From the NCBI RefSeq assembly GCF_003939025.1, contig NZ_RQIH01000010.1:124001-188000 (forward strand): a stretch of DNA of 64,000 bases, written 5' to 3'. This DNA is from Rhizobium sophoriradicis (GTDB taxonomy: Bacteria > Pseudomonadota > Alphaproteobacteria > Rhizobiales > Rhizobiaceae). Below the pieces are notes generated by a model. It was not told the origin of the DNA. It made no database searches and worked only from the letters and a program-made list of their open reading frames with translations. Of this stretch, positions 31,605 to 40,776 are shown one piece after another. The position numbers and the translations under genes were made by a program. The first letter of the stretch is position 1, and every line of letters begins with the position of its first letter.

Positions 31605-33644
31605 TTGCTCAACAACGACTTGCGCATGTCTGGCAAGGCAGGCGAGCACGATCGCCGCGATGGCCTCGCGCCGGGGAATCGCTTTCTCGGCCGCGTTGTT
31701 GCATGCAGCGGCTCGCGGGCGACGATTGCCGCCGTCGCCGTTGAGGGCGGGACTGATCTTACCGAACTCTGGTCCGTCGGCCGGCTGATTTCGATTAGCG
31801 TCGGCCGCAACCGCGTCGTTGCCCTCGTCTATCAGATGAACACCGGCGGCCACGCCTGGGGCGAAGGCGAGGACAACACTTTCAAGATCGAGACCGAGCT
31901 GCTCGGCGAAGTCCGCGTCGATGAGGACGGGCGCGAGGAATTCTCAACCGGCATCTCTCGTTATCCCTATCTCGGCGCCATCGCCCACCGCATCCGTGCT
32001 GCCGACCTGATGCGCATCTACGATGCCGGAACGGGCACGACAGCCGTCATCGGCAAGCTGACGCAGGACGAAAGCATCGATGCAGCGATCCACATCCCTT
32101 CGATGCTCTCCAAGCATTTCGCCGTCGTCGGCTCGACCGGCGTCGGCAAGTCGACGGCAGTCTCTCTGCTGCTGCACAAGGCGATTGTGGCGGACCCGAA
32201 GCTGCGCGTCCTGATCCTCGATCCGCACAATGAATTCGCCGCCGCCTTTCCCAAGCACGCTGTCACCATCGATACAGATACGCTCGACCTGCCCTTCTGG
32301 CTGATGCGGCTCGAGGAGTTCGCCGAAGTCGTCTTCCGCGGCCGCCCGCCGGTGCCTGAAGAACTGGATATGCTGCGCGACATCATGCCCGAGGCCAAGC
32401 GCGCCTTCCGCGGCAGCGATAACTCACTGGTGCGCCGGACGACGGAAAAGAGCTCGATTACCGCCGATACGCCGGTTCCCTATCGCATGGCCGATCTCCT
32501 GGCCCTGATCGACGAGCGCATCGGCCGCCTCGAGGGCCGCGCCGAAAAACCCTCCCTGCGTTCGCTGAAGATGCGACTGATCGCTGCAATCAACGATCCA
32601 CGCTATCACTTCATGTTTTCCAACAACACGATCAGCGACACGATCACCGACACCATCGCGCAGATATTCCGCATTCCCGGAGACAGCAGGCCCATCTGCA
32701 CCTTCCAGCTTGCCGGCATTCCTTCCGAAGTGGTCAATTCGGTCGCCTCTGTGCTCTGCCGCATGGCCTTCGAGGTGGCACTCTGGAGTGACGGCGCCAT
32801 CCACATGCTCGTCGTCTGCGAGGAGGCCCACCGCTATATCCCCTCCGATCCCAGCCTCGGCTTCGTGCCGACGCGCCAGGCAATCGCCCGCATCGCCAAG
32901 GAAGGCCGAAAATACGGCGTCTCGCTTGGGATCATCACCCAGCGGCCGGGCGAGCTCGACCAGACGATCCTGTCGCAGTGCTCGACGCTGTTTGCCATGC
33001 GCCTTGCCAACGACCGCGACCAGGAAATCATCCGCTCGGCCATCCCGAATTCATCGATCTCGACGACGAGCTTCATCTCCTCGATCGGCAATGGCGAGGC
33101 GATCGCCTTCGGCGAGGCGATCAGCGTGCCAATGCGCATGCGCTTTTCGCGCGTCGACGAAAACCTGCTGCCGAAAGCTGCCAGCGCCAACAGCAAGCAT
33201 AGCGAGGAAGATCCGGATACGGTCGATCTGCGCAAGATCGTCACCCGCATGCGGGCGGTGACGGTCGGACCCGATATTTCGAATTTCCAGCAGAGCTTCG
33301 GCGCATCGACGGCACCTTCCGACGAGGCGGATGACGCCGACGAGGTTCTCGAGGCCAAGCCCTACGCACCGCCTCCACCGGCCTCGCCACCACCGGTTTC
33401 GGCGCCTCTCGAATCCTACCGGCGCGAACTGCTGCCGCAGACGCCGGGGCTGGACCCGGCCGCACCTCCACCCGTCGATCCACGGCTCGATGCGTTGCGC
33501 CGCGAGATGCGCCGCGAGGAACCGATCTTTCCGCGACCTGCGCCGCCGACCGACCAGCCGGCCATCACCCGCCGGGAACCCGGCTCGTCGCTGCGCGAAA
33601 GCATACTGAAAAAGCCGCTGAGCAGCCTCTACAACAAGGACTAG
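31605..33644 (+). CDS. HerA-type ATPase (DUF87 domain)
   Basis: A 679-residue protein, starting at TTG because GGAG lies seven bases upstream; the ATG at 31626 has none. An N-terminal HAS-barrel-like beta domain (about residues 20-140) precedes a RecA-like motor with Walker A VVGSTGVGKST (about 174-184), ILDPHNEF, and VVCEEAHRYIPSDP as Walker B/sensor. A proline-rich tail (about 585-640) follows. HerA hexamers translocate DNA, often with the nuclease NurA in archaea; no NurA is seen here. The stop shares CTAG with the convergent aldolase gene. Confidence 0.86.
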   Translation: MLNNDLRMSGKAGEHDRRDGLAPGNRFLGRVVACSGSRATIAAVAVEGGTDLTELWSVGRLISISVGRNRVVALVYQMNTGGHAWGEGEDNTFKIETELLGEVRVDEDGREEFSTGISRYPYLGAIAHRIRAADLMRIYDAGTGTTAVIGKLTQDESIDAAIHIPSMLSKHFAVVGSTGVGKSTAVSLLLHKAIVADPKLRVLILDPHNEFAAAFPKHAVTIDTDTLDLPFWLMRLEEFAEVVFRGRPPVPEELDMLRDIMPEAKRAFRGSDNSLVRRTTEKSSITADTPVPYRMADLLALIDERIGRLEGRAEKPSLRSLKMRLIAAINDPRYHFMFSNNTISDTITDTIAQIFRIPGDSRPICTFQLAGIPSEVVNSVASVLCRMAFEVALWSDGAIHMLVVCEEAHRYIPSDPSLGFVPTRQAIARIAKEGRKYGVSLGIITQRPGELDQTILSQCSTLFAMRLANDRDQEIIRSAIPNSSISTTSFISSIGNGEAIAFGEAISVPMRMRFSRVDENLLPKAASANSKHSEEDPDTVDLRKIVTRMRAVTVGPDISNFQQSFGASTAPSDEADDADEVLEAKPYAPPPPASPPPVSAPLESYRRELLPQTPGLDPAAPPPVDPRLDALRREMRREEPIFPRPAPPTDQPAITRREPGSSLRESILKKPLSSLYNKD

Positions 33645-34555
33645 CTCTTCCGCCCGCCCTCCAGAGCGATCAGCGGCTCGACGATCTCGAGCACACGCTG
33701 GCGATCCGCTGATTTCAGCGGCAGGAGCGGTCGCGGAAGCTCCGCCCTGGCGAGTGAGAGATGCTCGAGCAGCATATAGACCACGCGGATGCTTCCGAAT
33801 GCCTTAAAGGTTTGCCATAGCGGCGCGAACACCTTATCGAGCCGGCGTGCCTCATCGACGTCGCCGGCCATGGCGGCCTTGGCCAGGCCGAGAGCCGTGC
33901 GCGGCAGCAAACCGCCGATGACGCTGTACCAGGCGTCTGCGCCGGAAAGCAGCGCATCGGCCGCGCCCCAATCGCCACTGTAACCGATCGCGAGATCGGT
34001 CTTCTCCCGCAAGGCCGCAAGTTCCCCTGGCAAATTGCCGTCAACAGGCAGCGGCATCTTCACCGCCCTGATCGTTTCGATATCGCAGAGGCGCTGGAGA
34101 AGCTCCCGGCTGAAGGTGAAATGGGTCGTGCCGGGATTGTTGTAGATGCAGACCGGCAGCTTCGTCGCCTTCGCGACCGCCAGGAAATGCTCATAGGCTT
34201 CTTCCTGCGTCAGCGGCGTATAGGAGACCGGCGCCAGCAGAAGTGCATCCGCGCCGGCCGCCTCGGCATCCCTGGCAAGACCCACGGCGTGGTCCGTTCT
34301 GAGAGCCCCGGCCCCGACGATGAGAGGAATACGGCCGGCGACGCATTCGGCCGCGGCCTTGACGGCGCGCAACCGCTCCTCGCGCGTGAGGTAAGCATAG
34401 ATCCCGGTGCTGCCGAGAAGCCCGACAGAGGCGACACCCGCGTCGCACAAGCGTTCCAGAAGGCCGCCGAGGGCTTCGGTGTCGACGCGGCCATCGATAT
34501 TCGCGGGGGTTGCCGGAAAGGCCGAAAGGCCGTGAAAGGGAGAAGCCGAAGACAT
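33641..34555 (-). CDS. DapA-like dihydrodipicolinate synthase family lyase
   Basis: A 304-residue TIM-barrel lyase that forms a Schiff base with pyruvate or a similar keto acid. The pattern is clear: GLLGSTGIYAYLTREERLRA, a YNNPGTTHF motif with the proton-relay Tyr (about residue 142), and the Schiff-base Lys in IRAVKMPL (about residue 170). It is not a housekeeping DapA by sequence and may be an amino or sugar acid aldolase. The ATG at 34555 follows CAGGATCAC. A LysE exporter gene is 20 bases upstream in the same direction, so the two form an operon. Confidence 0.86.
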   Translation of the reverse strand: MSSASPFHGLSAFPATPANIDGRVDTEALGGLLERLCDAGVASVGLLGSTGIYAYLTREERLRAVKAAAECVAGRIPLIVGAGALRTDHAVGLARDAEAAGADALLLAPVSYTPLTQEEAYEHFLAVAKATKLPVCIYNNPGTTHFTFSRELLQRLCDIETIRAVKMPLPVDGNLPGELAALREKTDLAIGYSGDWGAADALLSGADAWYSVIGGLLPRTALGLAKAAMAGDVDEARRLDKVFAPLWQTFKAFGSIRVVYMLLEHLSLARAELPRPLLPLKSADRQRVLEIVEPLIALEGGRKS

Positions 34556-34575
34556 GATGTGATCCTGCAGAAGCG

Positions 34576-35190
34576 TCAGTTTGAGAACAGCAGGCGCGAT
34601 CCGGCGCCCGCGAAGAACACAGCAAGGCTTGCCTCGATCCAGCGGCGCGCCCTGGCATAGCCGCGCACCATCGGCGCCGTCGAGAACAGCAGGGCATAAC
34701 CGGCGAATATCGATATCCCGAGCAGCACACAGCCGCCGAAAGCCGTGACCGCCATCTCGGGCGAAGCGCCCGGTTTGAGGCCAAGCGACATGATCGCGAC
34801 CCAGGCCAGAACCGCTTTGGGGTTTCCGAGATGCATCAGTACCCCACGGCGATAGAGCATGCCGAAGTCCGTCGACAGTCGGGCTGGCTCGCCTGCCGGC
34901 GCATCCGTGGCAGCGGCCGAGCGAGCCGCCCTCCAGGCGAGCCAGAGGAGGTAAAGCCCGCCCGCGATCTTGAGGAATAACAGGGCATGAGCATAGCGTA
35001 CGAGCAGTGTCGAAATGCCGGTGACGGCAATCAGACCCCAGCATGTCGACATCGTTATCACGCCGGCGGCAAGCGCCAGGGCCGGTCGGCGCCCCTGGCT
35101 CATCGCGACATTCATGATCGCCATGTTGCTTGGCCCTGGGCTTCCTGCTGCGATGACATAGGCGATATAGACGACGAGAAGATCCTGCAT
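34576..35190 (-). CDS. LysE/RhtB family amino acid exporter
   Basis: A 204-residue membrane protein of the LysE superfamily, with about six hydrophobic helices, the N-terminal AAGSPGPSNMAIMNVAMSQG signature and GNPKAVLAWVAIMSLGL in the middle. Start MQDLLVVYIAYVIAAG is chosen because upstream residues are polar and atypical. It is divergent from a MocR regulator, a common pairing in which the regulator senses an amino acid. The dapA-like gene follows, so export and metabolism of one compound may be linked. Confidence 0.86.
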   Translation of the reverse strand: MQDLLVVYIAYVIAAGSPGPSNMAIMNVAMSQGRRPALALAAGVITMSTCWGLIAVTGISTLLVRYAHALLFLKIAGGLYLLWLAWRAARSAAATDAPAGEPARLSTDFGMLYRRGVLMHLGNPKAVLAWVAIMSLGLKPGASPEMAVTAFGGCVLLGISIFAGYALLFSTAPMVRGYARARRWIEASLAVFFAGAGSRLLFSN

Positions 35191-35285
35191 TTTCGCTTTC
35201 CAGAAGTCGCTGAGGCCTTCCTTCTCTTCTAAAATTGGTTCACCATGAAGCGCCATTTTCAAGAATCTTCATGGACCATTTTGCA

Positions 35286-36764
35286 ATGTCGAAGCGACGG
35301 GCCACCATCGAAATTCCGTCTCTCCACGGGATCGACCGAACGGCCGATGTCGGCCGCCGGCTTGCACAGGCGCTGCGGCACGCCATTGCCTGCGGCGAAC
35401 TGAGGCCGGGCGAGCGTCTTCCTTCGACGCGTAGCCTTGCCGCCTCTTTGAAGATCGCCCGCGGCACCGTCGTCGAAGCCTTCGACCAGTTGACCGCCGA
35501 AGGTTATCTCGAGGCGAGAGTGGGCGCGGGAACTCGCGTTGCCACCGCCCTGACGGACATGGCGCCGGCACTTCCGCCGCCACCGCCCGCGCCGGCGTCC
35601 GCAGAGGCGGTGGACCTGCCTGCCCCGGCTGCCCGGCTGATATCGATCGCCCATGCGCTGACCCCTCACCCGCCCGTTCCCTTCGCCATCGCCGTGCCCG
35701 CTTCCGGCATTGCGCCCGACGACAATTGGCGCCGTCTCGGCAATCGAATGCGCGCCTCAAAACAGGCCGCCCCCTCGGGCTACCACGATCCGATGGGTGT
35801 GCTCGAGCTGCGCATCGCCATTGCCGACCACGTGCGCCGTGCACGGGCCGTTCATTGCGAACCCGAGCAGGTCATCGTTACGTCAGGCACCCAGCAAGGC
35901 CTCTATATGGCTGGCCGGGTTCTTCTGTCGCATGACGACCCGGTATGGGCCGAGGATCCCGCTTATCCCGGCCTGACGGCAGTGCTCGACGATCTCGGCG
36001 TTCGGACGCATCGAATCCCAGTCGACGCACAAGGAATGAATGTGGAACGCGGCCTCGAACTCTGCCCGGAAGCGCGCGCCGCATTCGTCACGCCTTCGCA
36101 CCAATATCCGGTCGGCATGCCCCTCAGCATGGCGCGGCGCAACGCTTTGATCGCCTGGGCCGACCAGAACCGGGCTTGGATCGTGGAGGACGACTACGAC
36201 AGCGAACTGCGTTATGCCGGCCACCCTTTTCCCTCCATGCAGGGGCTGCGTCCGTCGCGCGTCATCTATCTCGGCACCTTCAGCAAGGTGCTCTTTCCGT
36301 CGTTGCGTCTCGGTTACGTCATCGCCCCGGCGCCGCTCGCAGAAGCCTTCGCGGGCGCACGCGCCATCCTTGACCGGCATTCGCCGATATCAGAACAGCA
36401 CGTTCTGGCCGCCTATATCAGGGAAGGTTATTTCGAGGCGCATATCAGGCGCATTCGGGGTCTTTATGCCGAGCGCCGCGCTGTTCTGCTCGCGGCGCTC
36501 GAGCGGGTTCTGCCGGAAGGGTGCCATGTTCAGCCGAGCGATCAGGGCATGCACATCCTTCTATGGCTGCCCGAGGAAGCCGACGACGTGCGACTGGCAG
36601 CGCACGCCCTTTCGACCGGCCTTGCAGTGCGGGCGATCTCCCCCATGTATGGCGCGCAGCCGGCACGCCCCGGCTTGATGCTGGGTTTCGGCGGTTTTCC
36701 ACCGGAGCAACTGCAGGCGGCGGCGGGCGAGCTCGCCAAACTGCTGCAGGTGCGCGGCACGTAA
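35286..36764 (+). CDS. MocR family (GntR-aminotransferase) transcriptional regulator
   Basis: A 492-residue chimera: an N-terminal GntR winged helix (GRRLAQALRHAIACGELRPG then LPSTRSLAASLKIARGTVVE) and a class I aminotransferase-like domain (about residues 110-490). The PLP-binding lysine is in YLGTFSKVLFPSLRLGYV, and WIVEDDYDSELRY holds the ring-contact Asp. The start is uncertain; ATG 35271 would add five residues. Divergent from the LysE exporter gene, whose expression it probably controls. Confidence 0.88.
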   Translation: MSKRRATIEIPSLHGIDRTADVGRRLAQALRHAIACGELRPGERLPSTRSLAASLKIARGTVVEAFDQLTAEGYLEARVGAGTRVATALTDMAPALPPPPPAPASAEAVDLPAPAARLISIAHALTPHPPVPFAIAVPASGIAPDDNWRRLGNRMRASKQAAPSGYHDPMGVLELRIAIADHVRRARAVHCEPEQVIVTSGTQQGLYMAGRVLLSHDDPVWAEDPAYPGLTAVLDDLGVRTHRIPVDAQGMNVERGLELCPEARAAFVTPSHQYPVGMPLSMARRNALIAWADQNRAWIVEDDYDSELRYAGHPFPSMQGLRPSRVIYLGTFSKVLFPSLRLGYVIAPAPLAEAFAGARAILDRHSPISEQHVLAAYIREGYFEAHIRRIRGLYAERRAVLLAALERVLPEGCHVQPSDQGMHILLWLPEEADDVRLAAHALSTGLAVRAISPMYGAQPARPGLMLGFGGFPPEQLQAAAGELAKLLQVRGT

Positions 36765-36797
36765 CCGCACCTGAAGGAGCAGGCGCGGACTTACGCG

Positions 36798-37694
36798 CTA
36801 TAGGGCCAGCCGCTCCCAGCTCTCGTCCATCTGATTGCGGAACCAGGTCATCTGCCGCTTGGCGTACTGGCGTGTCGCCGCAGCCCCCTTCTCCAGCACC
36901 TCCTCGCGCGTCATCTCACCCTTCAGCATCGCCGCGATCTGCGAAACCCCGATCGCCTTCATGACAGGCGCCTCCGCCGGCAAGCCGAGGCCAAGCAGCG
37001 TCCTCACCTCGTCTTCGGCGCCCTGCTGCAGCATTTTTTCGAAACGGCCATTGATGCGCTGATGCAGCACCGCCCGGTCCGGCAGAACGACGATCTTTCG
37101 CGCCTCCTCGGCGTCGATCAGAACTGGCCCGGACCGCCCCTGAAAATCGGCGATCGACCGTCCCGTCGCCTGGATCACCTCCAGCGCCCGGACGATGCGC
37201 TGCCCGTCCTGCCGGTTGAGGTTTGCCGACATGGCAGGGTCGATTGCATCAAGCTCGGCATAGAGCTTATCCGGCCCCTCCTCCAGCAGCCGCGTCCTGA
37301 GTTCCTCCCGAAGCGCCTCGGGTATCGTGGGCATGTCGGAGAGACCGCCTGTCAGCGCCTTGAAATAGAGCCCGGTGCCGCCGACGAAGACCGGCAGTTG
37401 CCCGGCGGCTTTCAATGCCGGCAGCAGCGCCGAAACATCGCGCAGCCAAGCGCCGGTGGAATAGGCCGCACCTGCCGGCACGTGGCCGTAGAGATGATGC
37501 GGCACGCCTTGCATCTCCTCTTCCGATGGGCGGGCGGTCAGCACCCGCAAAGTGTCGTAGACCTGCATGCTGTCGGCATTGACGACCGCGCCGCCATGGC
37601 GCTTTGCCAATTCGACGGCGAGCGCGGACTTGCCGCTGGCGGTCGGCCCGGTTATCAGGATCGCGTTCTCTACGCTCAGAAGGTTTTCCATCAT
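36798..37694 (-). CDS. miaA: tRNA dimethylallyltransferase
   Basis: The 298-residue enzyme puts the isopentenyl group on A37 of tRNAs that read UNN codons. Walker A GPTASGKSALAVELAK (about residues 16-31), the NADSMQVYDTLRVLTARPS substrate region, and VGGTGLYFKALTGGLSDMP are diagnostic. Start ATG is 37694 or 37691; both lie against the serB start on the other strand, so the two 5' ends overlap and each promoter must lie inside the neighbour's coding sequence. Confidence 0.94.
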   Translation of the reverse strand: MMENLLSVENAILITGPTASGKSALAVELAKRHGGAVVNADSMQVYDTLRVLTARPSEEEMQGVPHHLYGHVPAGAAYSTGAWLRDVSALLPALKAAGQLPVFVGGTGLYFKALTGGLSDMPTIPEALREELRTRLLEEGPDKLYAELDAIDPAMSANLNRQDGQRIVRALEVIQATGRSIADFQGRSGPVLIDAEEARKIVVLPDRAVLHQRINGRFEKMLQQGAEDEVRTLLGLGLPAEAPVMKAIGVSQIAAMLKGEMTREEVLEKGAAATRQYAKRQMTWFRNQMDESWERLAL

Positions 37695-38583
37695 GGCCCT
37701 CGTTGCCACGCTTGTTGCCAATCCGTCAAATCCTGTTCTAACCCCCGGTATCGCCGAACAGGCGGCCGAGGCGGTGGAAGCCTCCGGTCTCTACTGGCTG
37801 GCCGACGGCGTCGCCTGCGATATCGCACTGCGTGACGGTACGGATGCGCAGGCGGCCGAGGCCAATATCCTTGCCGTCATCGCCAGCGCGCCGATCGACC
37901 TCGTCATCCAGGAGCAGGAGACCCGCCGCAAGAAGCTGCTGATCGCCGACATGGATTCGACGATGATCGGCCAGGAATGCATCGACGAACTCGCTGCCGA
38001 AGTCGGCCTGAAGGAGAAGGTCGCCGCAATCACCGCCCGCGCCATGAACGGCGAGATCGCCTTCGAGCCCGCTTTGCGTGAGCGTGTCGCTCTGCTGAAA
38101 GGCCTGCCGATCTCGGTTGTCGACGAGGTCATCGCCAAGCGTATCACGCTCACCCCGGGCGGCCCGGAGCTGATCGCCACCATGAAGTCGAAAGGCCATT
38201 ATACCGCCCTCGTCTCCGGCGGCTTCACCGTCTTTACCGGCCCCATCGCCGCCACGCTCGGCTTCGACGAGAACCGCGCCAACACCTTGCTGGACGATGG
38301 CGGCATTCTCTCCGGCTTCGTCGCCGAACCGATCCTCGGTAAGCAGGCCAAAGTCGATGCACTGAACGAAATATCGGCACGTCTCGGCATTTCGCCGAAG
38401 GAGGCGATCGCCGTCGGCGATGGCGCCAACGATCTCGGCATGCTGCAGCTCGCCGGCTCCGGCGTCGCCCTCCACGCCAAACCCACGGTCGCCGCCCAGG
38501 CGCAGATGCGCATCAACCACGCTGACCTGACGGCGCTGCTCTATATCCAGGGTTATCGGAAGACGGATTTTGTGACGGGTTGA
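37693..38583 (+). CDS. serB: Phosphoserine phosphatase
   Basis: A 296-residue HAD phosphatase for the last step of serine synthesis. The catalytic DMDST motif is in LLIADMDSTMIGQECIDELA (about residues 83-102), with SGGF motif II and GDGANDLGML motif IV. An N-terminal ACT-like region of about 75 residues precedes it, as in E. coli-type SerB. The ATG at 37693 is chosen because earlier in-frame codons lie inside miaA and lack SerB character. A repeat element follows. Confidence 0.94.
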   Translation: MALVATLVANPSNPVLTPGIAEQAAEAVEASGLYWLADGVACDIALRDGTDAQAAEANILAVIASAPIDLVIQEQETRRKKLLIADMDSTMIGQECIDELAAEVGLKEKVAAITARAMNGEIAFEPALRERVALLKGLPISVVDEVIAKRITLTPGGPELIATMKSKGHYTALVSGGFTVFTGPIAATLGFDENRANTLLDDGGILSGFVAEPILGKQAKVDALNEISARLGISPKEAIAVGDGANDLGMLQLAGSGVALHAKPTVAAQAQMRINHADLTALLYIQGYRKTDFVTG

Positions 38584-38685
38584 ATGCTCAACTCACCATC
38601 ACTGGCCGGGTTACCAAATAAAAACCGGTCGATCACAGGCCATTCAGCACTGTCGCATGCGTCGGCATGAGATTTGGCGCGCCGC

Positions 38686-38830
38686 TCATCCCTGTGCTCG
38701 TCACAGGGATCCAGCGCGCCCAAGTCCTTGGGCGCGGGAGACTCTCTTACCTCTATGAGACTCATTCACCGCGCAGACGCGCGGTGGCTGGATTCCTGTG
38801 ACAAGCACAGGAATGACGGAGGAGAGGTTG
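38686..38830. repeat. Inverted-repeat element, complete copy (family B)
   Basis: Left arm TCATCCCTGTGCTCGTCACA with GGGATCCAGC faces right arm GCTGGATTCCTGTGACAAGC with ACAGGAATGACG. Internal perfect stems include ATCCCTGTG/CACAGGGAT and CGCGCCCAAG/CTTGGGCGCG. The element lies between convergent serB and degP. The partial copy at 4612-4686 matches its right half. Confidence 0.8.
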
Positions 38831-38869
38831 AGCGAGAACAGGAAGACGGCGCTAGGCGCCGTAGCTCCC

Positions 38870-40585
38870 CTACTCCATCGGCACCGCCACGAACCGCAGA
38901 TCCCCATTCGCCGATGCGATCATCAGCTGAGCGTTGCGGCGGCCCTCCTGTTTCAGCGATTTCACCTTGTCGGCGACCGCGCCCGGCGACTTCATGAATT
39001 CCTGCGCCACCTCGACGATCACGTCCCCTGGCTTCAACCCCTTTTCGGCCGAGGCGGAGCCGGGCGCCACTTCCGTCACGACGACGCCGTCGACGCTCTC
39101 GGCAATGCCGAAAGCCTTGCGTGTCTCGGGGCTCAATAGCGATAGCGACAATCCGAGCACCTCCTTGGGTGTTGCCGCATCCGGCGATACCTGGCCCTGG
39201 TGCTGGTCCGGCGCCGGTGCACCCGGAACGGGCTGCATCTGATCGCCGGTATCCGGCTGGTCCAGGTCGTTGTTCTCGTCCGGATCAGGGGTGATCACGC
39301 CGTCCTGCGAGCCATCGGGCGCTGCATCACCGGATGCAGCCTGATCGCTGTCCTCAAGGCGGCCAAGCTTCACCTTGACGGTCTGCTCCTTGCCATCGCG
39401 CAGCACGACGACGTCGACTTCCTTCCCGACCGTGCTTTCCGCCACGACACGCGGCAGATCGCGCATTTCATTGACCGTCTTGCCGTCGAATTTCAAAATC
39501 ACGTCGCCCGCCTTGATGGAGCCGTCGTCGACGGGGCCGCCCTTGATGACGCCGGCGACCAGTGCACCCTTGGCCGTGTCGAGTCCGAGGCTGTCGGCGA
39601 TATCGTCGGTCACCGGCTGAATGCGAACGCCGAGCCAGCCGCGCCGCGTCTCGCCATATTCGCGCAGCTGCGCGACGACGCCGGAGGCGAGCTCCGACGG
39701 CACCGAAAAGCCGATGCCGATCGAGCCGCCGCTCGGCGAAATGATCGCCGTATTGATGCCGATGACTTCACCTTTCATGTTGAAGAGCGGGCCGCCGGAA
39801 TTGCCCTTGTTGATCGCCGCATCCGTCTGGATAAAATTGTCATAGGGGCCGGCATTGATGTTGCGGCCACGCCCGGAAATGATGCCGACCGTCACCGAGC
39901 CGCCGAAGCCGAAGGGATTGCCGATCGCCATCACCCAGTCGCCGATGCGCATCTCGCTGGAATCGCCGAATTTGACCGCTTTCAGCGGCGCCTTCGGCTC
40001 GACCTTCAACACCGAAAGATCGGTCTTCGTATCCGTGCCGATCAGCTTCGCCTTGAGCTTCGAACCATTGGCGAAATTGACTTCGATGTCGTCAGCGCCC
40101 TCGATCACGTGGTTGTTGGTGACGATATAACCGGTCGGGTCGATGACGAAGCCGGAGCCGAGCGAGCTGACATTGTGGTTGGGGCCTCTGCCGTCCTGCT
40201 TCTTGTTGAAGAAGTCGTTGAAGAATTCCTGGAATGGCGATCCATCGGGCGCGCGCGGCGCCGGACCGACCCCTTCGTCATCCTTCACATTCTGAGAGGT
40301 CGATATGTTGACCACGGCATCGAGCAACCCCTCGGCGAGATCGGCGACGGAAGCCGGTCCGTTGTTCGGCACAACGCCCTGAAGCGGCGGGACCTGCTGC
40401 GGTGCCGCGGGTGCGGGTGGTGTCGGCGCCGGAGCAGCCGGAACAGGCGCCGCAACCCCGGGTGCTGCTTTTTCAGGCGTGGTTTGCGCAAAAGCAATCC
40501 CGCTCATGCCGGCTTGCGCCAGAATTGCGGCGCTCGCCATAAGCGCGAGCGTTCGTCTGAAGGGCGAGCCAATCGTGGGGGCCAT
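38870..40585 (-). CDS. degP: Periplasmic serine protease, Do/DegP family
   Basis: A 571-residue HtrA protease/chaperone acting on misfolded envelope proteins. A signal peptide (LALMASAAILAQAGMSGIAF) precedes an Ala/Pro-rich linker and a trypsin-like domain with His (TNNHVIEGAD, about 159), Asp (TKTDLSVLKV, about 189) and Ser (NKGNSGGPLF, about 263). Two PDZ domains follow; an acidic Asp/Gln-rich linker (about 405-465) separates them. Start ATG at 40585 follows GAGGAAGC. A terminator upstream isolates it from hflC. Confidence 0.93.
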   Translation of the reverse strand: MAPTIGSPFRRTLALMASAAILAQAGMSGIAFAQTTPEKAAPGVAAPVPAAPAPTPPAPAAPQQVPPLQGVVPNNGPASVADLAEGLLDAVVNISTSQNVKDDEGVGPAPRAPDGSPFQEFFNDFFNKKQDGRGPNHNVSSLGSGFVIDPTGYIVTNNHVIEGADDIEVNFANGSKLKAKLIGTDTKTDLSVLKVEPKAPLKAVKFGDSSEMRIGDWVMAIGNPFGFGGSVTVGIISGRGRNINAGPYDNFIQTDAAINKGNSGGPLFNMKGEVIGINTAIISPSGGSIGIGFSVPSELASGVVAQLREYGETRRGWLGVRIQPVTDDIADSLGLDTAKGALVAGVIKGGPVDDGSIKAGDVILKFDGKTVNEMRDLPRVVAESTVGKEVDVVVLRDGKEQTVKVKLGRLEDSDQAASGDAAPDGSQDGVITPDPDENNDLDQPDTGDQMQPVPGAPAPDQHQGQVSPDAATPKEVLGLSLSLLSPETRKAFGIAESVDGVVVTEVAPGSASAEKGLKPGDVIVEVAQEFMKSPGAVADKVKSLKQEGRRNAQLMIASANGDLRFVAVPME

Positions 40586-40725
40586 CAAGCTTCCTCATAA
40601 GCGGTAAATGCGCACATTGAGCATCAGCATAAGGCGGAATGATGGAGGGCGAAATCACCTTTTCGCGAAATCCCCGTGCAATCTGACGCCTCCTCGCAAA
40701 AGCCGGATTGTCTCAATCTGCATGC

Positions 40726-40753
40726 AAAAAGGGCCGGCGCAGGCCGGCCCTTT
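40726..40753 (-). terminator. Intrinsic terminator after hflC
   Basis: On the minus strand a perfect 11-bp stem, AAAGGGCCGGC with its complement around a 4-base loop, is followed by T5. It ends the hflK-hflC transcript before degP. Confidence 0.9.
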
Positions 40754-40776
40754 CAGTGTGCGGACAGCGCGCGGCG

